Of a stretch of DNA of 12,706 bases, positions 7,596 through 12,706 are shown piece by piece. The DNA comes from JBFLVQ01 sp040758525 (GTDB lineage: Bacteria > Acidobacteriota > Blastocatellia > Chloracidobacteriales > JADJPF01): the NCBI GenBank assembly GCA_040758525.1, contig JBFLVQ010000234.1, forward strand, positions 1 to 12,706, written 5' to 3'. The position numbers and the translations under genes are program-made. The number at the start of each line of letters is the position of its first letter. Positions within the stretch are counted from its first letter, which is position 1. The notes beneath the pieces were generated by a model that saw only the letters and a program-made list of their open reading frames with translations, did not search any database and was not told the origin of the DNA.

Positions 7596-8198
7596 TTATT
7601 TATAGAGCCGTCGCAACGACTGTTTGAGAATCCATTGAAAATCACGCTGCTTCTCTGCCTCTAACGTGGCATTAACAGCCTTTTCCGCCATTGCCTGTTG
7701 CCAGCCTAGATTAACCAGTGCAGAGACAACATCGGCTTTAATCGCAAGGTCGCTGCCAGGAGCAGCAGTGCCTACCATAGTAGTATCCATCGGTAATGTC
7801 TTAAGCTTATCGCGTAGCTCCATAATTAGTCGCTCTGCGATCTTACGACCTACTCCAGGAATGCCGGTAAGCTGTACCAAATTACCGGAGGCAATTGCGC
7901 GTACCAACTCTTCCGCACTTAAGCCAGAAAGCAGTGTGAGCGCAAGTTTCGGCCCTACTCCTGTCACACTAGTGAGTTTGAGAAAGAGTTCCTTCTCTAA
8001 TATAGTGCGAAATCCAAACAACTGGATTGCGTCTTCACGTACGTTTGTGTGTATGTAGAGGGCAACAGCAGTTCCTATTTCACCTAGATCATAGTAGGTA
8101 GAGAGAGGGATCTGTACCTCATAGCCAACCCCTGCGACATCTATGATCGCGACATTAGTCGATTTTTGCAGCAATTTTCCGTTTAGATAGGCAATCAT
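7596..8198 (-). CDS. ruvA: Holliday junction branch-migration protein RuvA
   Basis: The protein has 200 residues, the usual RuvA length. RuvA binds four-way Holliday junctions as a tetramer and loads the RuvB motor for branch migration during recombination repair. Domain I, an OB fold, covers about 1-63 with MIAYLNGKLL, GVGYEV and TNVREDAIQLFGF. Domain II has two helix-hairpin-helix motifs: TSVTGVGPKLALTLL (76-90) and TGIPGVGRKIAERL (111-124). A linker at about 135-152 leads to the RuvB-contacting domain III (DVVSALVNLGWQQAMAEKAV). The longest frame starts at a TTG at 8204, but the family N-terminus 'MIA-x-L-x-G' fits the ATG at 8198; no clear Shine-Dalgarno is visible. ruvB and ruvC are not next to it. 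It sits 60 bases after the sigma-54 activator gene and no promoter is evident between them. Confidence 0.97.
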   Translation of the reverse strand: MIAYLNGKLLQKSTNVAIIDVAGVGYEVQIPLSTYYDLGEIGTAVALYIHTNVREDAIQLFGFRTILEKELFLKLTSVTGVGPKLALTLLSGLSAEELVRAIASGNLVQLTGIPGVGRKIAERLIMELRDKLKTLPMDTTMVGTAAPGSDLAIKADVVSALVNLGWQQAMAEKAVNATLEAEKQRDFQWILKQSLRRLYK

Positions 8199-8258
8199 AA
8201 TCAATGAAAGATAGTTAATAAAGTTGTCAGCAATGATAGCGCGTGCAGGTAGTAGAAC

Positions 8259-11200
8259 TCAACGTGAAGAAGTCGGCGCAGAGGTATTAGCAAGACGGAT
8301 CTTGAGCCGTTTTAGTTTGTCGTAAAGACCCTTGCGCGATATACCTAATAATACCGCCGTGCGGCGTAGGTTACCACGACACTGCTTGACGGCCTTAAGG
8401 ATAATCTGCTTTTCTGTGGCAGCAAGGATTTCTGTAAGGGTAAGACCTGGCTTAAGCGAGATATCATTGCCATTCTCTAGCAACGGTTCACTCATCTTGA
8501 GATTTGCGGTAGCCTGTAGGATCTCTGGCGAAAGGTGATACTTTTCGATTGTTTCACCCTGATTAGCAAATGCTACCACACGCTCGATCTCATTCTTAAG
8601 TTGGCGTACGTTTCCTGGCCAGTCATAAAGCCCTAATAGTAGCAGCGCCTCAGAACTGAAGCTAAGCTGTTTGTTGGTACGTTGACAAGAAAGTTTCAGG
8701 AAAAATTGCGCCAGCGGTTGTATCTCTTCGCGTCTTTGTCTAAGTGATGGCACAGCCAGACGTATGATGTTGAGTCGGTGGTATAGATCCTCGCGAAATT
8801 CACCGCGCTCAACCATTGTTTCTAGATTACGGTTGGTGCTGGCAATCACACGCACATCAACACGTATTGGACGAGAGTAACCAATTGGCTGAATCTCACC
8901 ATCCTGTAAGAAACGTAGCAGCTTTGGTTGTACACTAAGATGTAGATCGCCGATCTCATCGAGTAGTAATGTACCGCCATCAACCGCTCGTATCACACCT
9001 TCATAATCGATGTTGGCACCCGTGAAAGCGCCTTTGCGATAGCCAAACAACTGCGCTTCAACAATCTCTCTGGGAGTAGCAGTACAATTGAAAGGCAAGA
9101 AGGGGCGACTGCGCCGCTCACTAACTGCATGAATAGCACGGGCAATAAGATCCTTGCCTGTGCCAGATTCCCCTGTAATAAGTACCGTTAGATCACTTGA
9201 GTGTATACGCAAGATCTGTTCAGTCAACTCTCCCATCTTACGGCTGGCATAGACGAGTTCAGACAAGTTCTGAAAACTCTTTAGGCGTCCACTCTCAGAC
9301 TCATCTGTTGTTACACGACGACCTTCTGGCAATGCTGCCAGCGTGATCAACTCACCAGCAATCTCTACTAATGAATGTATCAATTCTGTATTAACAAGTT
9401 TACGTGGCGCACCCCAGATCACAACAGCAAGCTGTTTTTCTGCACTTAGTGGATATAGATCAAGATAGAGTGGCTCATCCAAACTACGGCCGCGTATCCA
9501 AGCCCGCTTACTTTCTGTAACTGCTGTCTGCACACGTCGTTCAAAAGCATTCTTGAGTATCGCAAGATCGGTAGTAGTAGCGAGCGTCTTTATACCAACT
9601 TCATGTTCGATCTGATAAATAGCAACAATATCGGCCTGTGACTGGCTGCGTAAACTTTCAGCTACTTCTGTCAACATCAACTCACGACTACGACAAGCCT
9701 TGATCAATCTATGTAACTGTTGCCGCTCCGCTAGTAATTGCTGACGCACCAACTCTACTTCACTAGCATTACTACTCTTTGTTAGTTTGCGTTCCAGTTC
9801 TTTGAGTTGTGCGGCGGCAGCAACTAGTAATGGCTCCGCGCCCAACTGTTCCAAAAGCCGCATGGCGCGTTCTATATCAGCGCTGGCTTTGGCAAAAGTC
9901 TCGCGCGTCGCGCTTAATATCTTTGCCCGATCAAGTAGGCAGAGAGCCTTCTCAAGCGGGTAGGAATAAGCTTCAAAGATCTGTATCGCACGTGTGAGGG
10001 TAGGCAGAGCATCTTGCTCACGTGCCACTGCTAGCCGTGCCTCTATATGTAGTCGCTTCCCTTCTAATACAATATGTGGCTGGCCTGCCATCAGCTTTTC
10101 CGCACGCTTCAGTCCCTCTTCAACCTGCTCCCAGTTTTGCTGTCCTAAACTGACTTCTGCTAATAACAATTGTGCTTCAATAGCATAGATCGTGCGGTTG
10201 ATCGTGAGTGCCAATTCATAGCCAGCTTGCAGATAAGGGATCGCCTGGGCAAACTCTCCCCCAGCGAGAAATGCTTTACCTAACATGATCTGTGAGAAAC
10301 CCTCACAATCGCGGGAATGGCTCTGACGTGCCAGTTCAATTGAGAAATTGAGTGTCTGTTTAGCAGTCGGTATACGCCCAGTCACCATATAGAGTAGACC
10401 GAACTGTCCTAGTGCCATTGCCTCACCATAGTCATCCTGGTGCTGACGCGAGAGGGCAATACTCTTTTCCAGAAGTTGCTCAGCACGTTTCCAACCACCA
10501 CTTAAGATCAGACTATGGGCAAGATTGTTATAAACCTGTGCGGCGAGTGTGCTATAGGCAAGCTGCTCATAATCATGCACGGCTATTTCGTAGAGGCTAA
10601 TGGCTTGGCGTAATTTGCCCTGTGAAAGAAAAGCGGTGCCAAGATTAACTTTGCATTCGATAAGCATCGATTCGTCGCTAATCTTCTCGGCAAGCGCGAT
10701 GCATTTATAGTAATACTCAATACTGCTATCAAAATTTCCTAAACCACTAGAAACCAGTCCGAAATAGAGATAAGCCTGTGCCTCACCACGTTTATCATCA
10801 GCTTTGGCAAGGAATTTAAGCGCATTACGTAGATGCTCTTGGGCAATCACATATTCGCCTAATTGACAGTATACCCGACCCAGTTGACAACGCGCCGTTG
10901 CCTCCAGTCTACGATCATTAGCCATACTGGCATAGCGTATTGCTTCATCAAGCAGTGCTACAGAAGAAGGATAGTTGACTGTGTTGCAATAGGCTTCACC
11001 CAATCGCAAACTTATACGTGCGCGTTCCTCTACTGGTAAGCGTACTCGTGAGAGTGCAGTATCATAGGGCTGTAAAACATCGAAGATACCTGCCGCACGC
11101 CCCAATGTAGCCAGTCTTTCAGCGATAAGCGCACGCAAGCGGGCAAAATCGCGTACCTGCTCCTTTGTCGCTGGTACAGGTAAACGGCGCTGTTTGGCAA

Positions 11201-11351
11201 TTGCTGCATCAATCAAGCCCTGCGCCAGATCCTGGTTGATCTGATCGACTAGCTCAGCCTCTGCCAACTGTACAGGAATACTGTCCACTGACAAGGCAGT
11301 CTCTTCATTCTGCTGACTAGTCTCTTGATTTTGCTGGTATATCTCTTTCAT
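8259..11351 (-). CDS. Sigma-54-dependent transcriptional activator with N-terminal TPR and GAF-like domains
   Basis: The protein has 1030 residues. Residues about 60-450 are TPR-type helical repeats (ARCQLGRVYCQLGEYVIAQEHL, VYNNLAHSLILSGGWKRAEQLL). A short coiled coil follows, then a GAF-like segment at about 555-670 (VAESLRSQSQADIVAIYQIE). The AAA+ sigma-54 interaction domain has Walker A GESGTGKD at 727-734, an intact GAFTGA loop at 774-779, Walker B LLLDEIGD with the acidic pair at 798-799, and REDLYHRLN near 853-861. A Fis-type helix-turn-helix closes the protein (RRTAVLLGISRKGLYDKLKRL, about 997-1018). It remodels sigma-54 RNA polymerase at distant enhancers. There is no receiver domain, so control is probably by partners or ligands of the TPR/GAF region. 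The longest frame starts at TTG 11450, but the promoter at 11386-11413 lies inside that extension, so ATG 11351 is preferred. That ATG has a poor ribosome-binding site. Confidence 0.95.
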   Translation of the reverse strand: MKEIYQQNQETSQQNEETALSVDSIPVQLAEAELVDQINQDLAQGLIDAAIAKQRRLPVPATKEQVRDFARLRALIAERLATLGRAAGIFDVLQPYDTALSRVRLPVEERARISLRLGEAYCNTVNYPSSVALLDEAIRYASMANDRRLEATARCQLGRVYCQLGEYVIAQEHLRNALKFLAKADDKRGEAQAYLYFGLVSSGLGNFDSSIEYYYKCIALAEKISDESMLIECKVNLGTAFLSQGKLRQAISLYEIAVHDYEQLAYSTLAAQVYNNLAHSLILSGGWKRAEQLLEKSIALSRQHQDDYGEAMALGQFGLLYMVTGRIPTAKQTLNFSIELARQSHSRDCEGFSQIMLGKAFLAGGEFAQAIPYLQAGYELALTINRTIYAIEAQLLLAEVSLGQQNWEQVEEGLKRAEKLMAGQPHIVLEGKRLHIEARLAVAREQDALPTLTRAIQIFEAYSYPLEKALCLLDRAKILSATRETFAKASADIERAMRLLEQLGAEPLLVAAAAQLKELERKLTKSSNASEVELVRQQLLAERQQLHRLIKACRSRELMLTEVAESLRSQSQADIVAIYQIEHEVGIKTLATTTDLAILKNAFERRVQTAVTESKRAWIRGRSLDEPLYLDLYPLSAEKQLAVVIWGAPRKLVNTELIHSLVEIAGELITLAALPEGRRVTTDESESGRLKSFQNLSELVYASRKMGELTEQILRIHSSDLTVLITGESGTGKDLIARAIHAVSERRSRPFLPFNCTATPREIVEAQLFGYRKGAFTGANIDYEGVIRAVDGGTLLLDEIGDLHLSVQPKLLRFLQDGEIQPIGYSRPIRVDVRVIASTNRNLETMVERGEFREDLYHRLNIIRLAVPSLRQRREEIQPLAQFFLKLSCQRTNKQLSFSSEALLLLGLYDWPGNVRQLKNEIERVVAFANQGETIEKYHLSPEILQATANLKMSEPLLENGNDISLKPGLTLTEILAATEKQIILKAVKQCRGNLRRTAVLLGISRKGLYDKLKRLKIRLANTSAPTSSR

Positions 11352-11385
11352 CAACTTTTTCTTAGTAGAATGATTGCCTCTTAAG

Positions 11386-11413
11386 ATTATCCTCAATATA
11401 AAGATAAGCTCAA
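11386..11413 (-). promoter_or_regulatory. Probable sigma-70-type promoter of the activator gene
   Basis: On the minus strand TTGAGC (11408-11413) and GATAAT (11386-11391) are separated by 16 bases. They match four and five consensus positions. Transcription would begin near 11379, about 28 bases before the ATG at 11351. This argues against translation from the TTG at 11450. Confidence 0.5.
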
Positions 11414-11463
11414 ACGGTTTTTTCCTACAACCGGCAATTAGATAGATCAATTTACCTGAAATT

Positions 11464-11495
11464 AAAAAAAGGCCACAGTATAAGCTGTGGCCTTT
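11464..11495 (-). terminator. Strong intrinsic terminator of the secreted hydrolase gene
   Basis: AAAGGCCACAG (11468-11478) and CTGTGGCCTTT (11485-11495) form a perfect 11-base stem with a six-base loop. In minus-strand transcripts the stem runs into seven consecutive T, so it terminates the hydrolase transcript just ahead of the sigma-54 activator promoter. On the plus strand the tail is only TTT followed by GTAATA, so it is weaker in that direction. Confidence 0.9.
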
Positions 11496-11545
11496 GTAAT
11501 AAAGAAGAGAGAGAGTTTCAGATTAGCTTCTCTTGTTGTTTCGCA

Positions 11546-12457
11546 CTAAGGTCTGGCAAAGTTCTTCAGCCAATCTAAGTTAGGATTAAGACAGAATGGT
11601 GCGTTACCATTAACAAAGTTGGGGTCCAAATTACCTGTACATCCGCCTACAAACATATAGCAATGGTCGGCTCTACCGTCTTGTGTTTGGCCATCTTGTA
11701 CTATGTACCAGCCGCTGCCATTATTTTGTAAGCAGGAGAGCGCTGAAGATCCACAGTTAAAGCCGGTGAGAGTCTGTAATTGACTGCGTACTCCGCTTGT
11801 ATTCGAGCCCACAAATATATCTCTTTGACCATTAATCGCTCGTAGCCGGTCGCTAGCTAAGGCTCTATTACCATTAGCTAGACACGATCTCAGGTTGAAA
11901 AGAAATGTATAACTAACACCATCTCCCATTCCCCAGGCGGCCTCTACTCGTGCATCAAAATTCTTGGCTAAGTCTGCAATAACCGAGCCCTGACTAAACC
12001 CGGCTACTACAATACCTTTGTTACAGTCGGCCTTAGGACGATTGCATAGCGTTGTGATCGCACTAGTGGCGCTATTGGCGTCATATATACACTCGGCCTT
12101 TCCTGAAATTTGACTACAGGTACCGAATTGACCATTTGCATATTGAATGGTTGCCGCAACAAAACCACGCTGCGCCATACCATTAACAGCCGCTGTTGCC
12201 AAACTGCTAGTGAAGTTTTCATTTGTACCAACTGTGTAGACAAATACTGGATATGTACCTGATGCCGATGGTTCCTGACCAACAATGTTGAAAGTAGTGT
12301 TACAGGTTGAGGAATTGCTACCTTGCCCTCGATATGTAGCCGTGAAATTGGTTGTGGTGGCTTGCGCAGATACGCTCATATTTGTAGGCACACTCAACAA
12401 CATCAAGGCTAAGACAAATACAACGATCAGGGTATTGCGATGAAAGATCTTTTTCAC
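11546..12457 (-). CDS. Secreted alpha/beta-hydrolase, probable esterase, cysteine-rich
   Basis: The protein has 303 residues. A signal peptide is evident: KK at 2-3, the hydrophobic core TLIVVFVLALMLLSVP, and a likely cleavage after SAQA near residue 32. VVAGFSQGSVIADL carries the G-x-S-x-G nucleophile elbow with Ser155. Asp213 in NGQRDIFVG and His265 in RADHCYMF are the likely rest of the triad. The N-terminal half (PVFVYTVGT, then GFVAATIQYANG) fits the strand-oxyanion-loop pattern of the fold. It resembles cutinase or dienelactone-hydrolase-like esterases, but I cannot assign a substrate. There are 11 cysteines (52, 113, 123, 138, 145, 192, 235, 242, 266, 273, 289), expected to form disulfides after export. 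The start is a GTG preceded by a perfect AGGAGG. It has its own terminator, so it is a single-gene unit. Confidence 0.85.
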   Translation of the reverse strand: MKKIFHRNTLIVVFVLALMLLSVPTNMSVSAQATTTNFTATYRGQGSNSSTCNTTFNIVGQEPSASGTYPVFVYTVGTNENFTSSLATAAVNGMAQRGFVAATIQYANGQFGTCSQISGKAECIYDANSATSAITTLCNRPKADCNKGIVVAGFSQGSVIADLAKNFDARVEAAWGMGDGVSYTFLFNLRSCLANGNRALASDRLRAINGQRDIFVGSNTSGVRSQLQTLTGFNCGSSALSCLQNNGSGWYIVQDGQTQDGRADHCYMFVGGCTGNLDPNFVNGNAPFCLNPNLDWLKNFARP

Positions 12458-12469
12458 AGTGTTCCTCCT
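12455..12469 (-). promoter_or_regulatory. Perfect Shine-Dalgarno with GTG start of the secreted hydrolase
   Basis: AGGAGG (12464-12469) lies six bases before GTG (12455-12457). The next residues are KKIF, a normal signal-peptide start. This is the strongest ribosome-binding site in the window and suggests high expression. Confidence 0.85.
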
Positions 12470-12510
12470 ATTTATTATTTTTAGACAAATCGTTCCCCAC
12501 TGATAACCTA

Positions 12511-12661
12511 TTAGTTACCTGATACTTACACCGTACTTGATGGTACCGTTATAGTTAGCGAAGAATGTTTAGGGCAAGCTCTTTGGCTTTGTAAAAAACT
12601 TGAACTGAAAGGCAAACTTAATCAAGAAAAGGTGCCAGACTATTTAGTAAAACAGAGATAG
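12511..12661 (+). pseudogene. Possible 3' remnant of a plus-strand gene
   Basis: One plus-strand frame reads about 49 codons with a protein-like composition, including TVLDGTVIVSEECLGQALWL and KVPDYLVKQR, before a TAG at 12659-12661. There is an in-frame stop just before it and no ATG, GTG or TTG at a sensible place, so it would be a decayed 3' end. A long hairpin begins at its stop codon, as a terminator would. A stretch this long can be open by chance, so this is tentative. No family is recognised. Confidence 0.25.
12548..12577 (-). promoter_or_regulatory. Possible promoter of the secreted hydrolase gene
   Basis: On the minus strand TTGCCC (12572-12577) and TATAAC (12548-12553) are 18 bases apart. 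The -10 matches five of six positions; the -35 only three or four. Transcription would start about 85 bases before the GTG. It overlaps the doubtful plus-strand coding remnant. Confidence 0.3.
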
Positions 12662-12706
12662 CCATAATGGGCCATAGGTCTTACTTGGCCCATTAATGAG
12701 CTATCT
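12656..12706. repeat. Long interrupted hairpin at the window edge
   Basis: AATGGGCCA (12666-12674) and TGGCCCATT (12686-12694) form a perfect nine-base stem around an 11-base loop. Pairing continues outward with single-base bulges, and the outermost seven bases AGATAGC (12656-12662) pair with GCTATCT (12700-12706). It may extend past the edge. Neither side shows a T-tract inside the window. It could be a terminator for a neighbour outside, or the end of a small repeat element. Confidence 0.6.

Noticed and set aside
11352..11450. N-terminal extension of the sigma-54 activator from a TTG at 11450
   Set aside because: The extension contains a good -35/-10 pair, starts with a rare codon without a Shine-Dalgarno, and reads as a random hydrophobic-basic stretch.
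12622..12638. Sigma-54-like -24 element CTGGCACC on the minus strand upstream of the hydrolase
   Set aside because: The matching -12 element is wrong: TTGA one base too far away instead of TTGC at the fixed spacing. The GG-N10-GC rule is not met.

Overview
This window is a bacterial chromosomal segment with all nine recognisable genes on the minus strand, so the transcription order runs from high to low coordinates. The organism is most likely an Acidobacteriota bacterium, possibly of the Blastocatellia type. This is an inference from three things: the style of the RuvA sequence, the combination of DUF4388/PATAN and Roadblock proteins with a cache receptor, and a sigma-54 activator whose N-terminal half is tetratricopeptide repeats. 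No rRNA, tRNA, CRISPR array, IS element or phage gene is visible.

Layout, right to left (direction of transcription). (1) 12458-12706 is mostly non-coding. It holds a long interrupted hairpin at the very edge, a doubtful plus-strand coding remnant and a weak promoter. (2) 11546-12457 encodes a secreted, cysteine-rich alpha/beta-hydrolase (GFSQG nucleophile elbow). It starts at GTG behind a perfect AGGAGG and is closed by a strong intrinsic terminator at 11464-11495. (3) A run of four genes follows: a 1030-residue TPR/GAF-like/AAA+ sigma-54 activator (8259-11351, with a promoter at 11386-11413), ruvA (7596-8198), a secreted TPR protein (5660-7573) and a small secreted protein of unknown function (4940-5605). 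(4) 4551-4939 has no gene but carries a good promoter (TTGACA, 17-base spacer, TAGACT) and a roughly 320-nt leader with several predicted stem-loops. (5) A compact five-gene signalling operon follows: PATAN-Roadblock fusion (3735-4550), a protein with two PATAN-like units and an unfamiliar C-terminal domain (2535-3695), a stand-alone Roadblock protein (1999-2490), a PATAN protein with a C-terminal GPIA-type helical domain (1128-1928), and the sensor half of a cache-HAMP transmembrane receptor that runs off the window at base 1.

How the genes may work together: the five-gene operon looks like a complete signal-input module. The receptor senses something outside the cytoplasmic membrane, and four small cytoplasmic PATAN/Roadblock proteins probably form a dimeric or heteromeric scaffold. 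In known systems such proteins act on small Ras-like GTPases (MglA) or on type IV pilus and motility control. The GTPase and the output part of the receptor are not in the window. It is the best candidate here for an undescribed system, especially the 386-residue protein. The sigma-54 activator lacks a receiver domain and is probably controlled by protein or ligand binding to its TPR and GAF-like regions. Its target promoter is not visible.

Several start codons were corrected from the longest open frame using ribosome-binding sites, promoter position or family N-termini: 1928 (ATG), 2490 (GTG), 8198 (ATG), 11351 (ATG).
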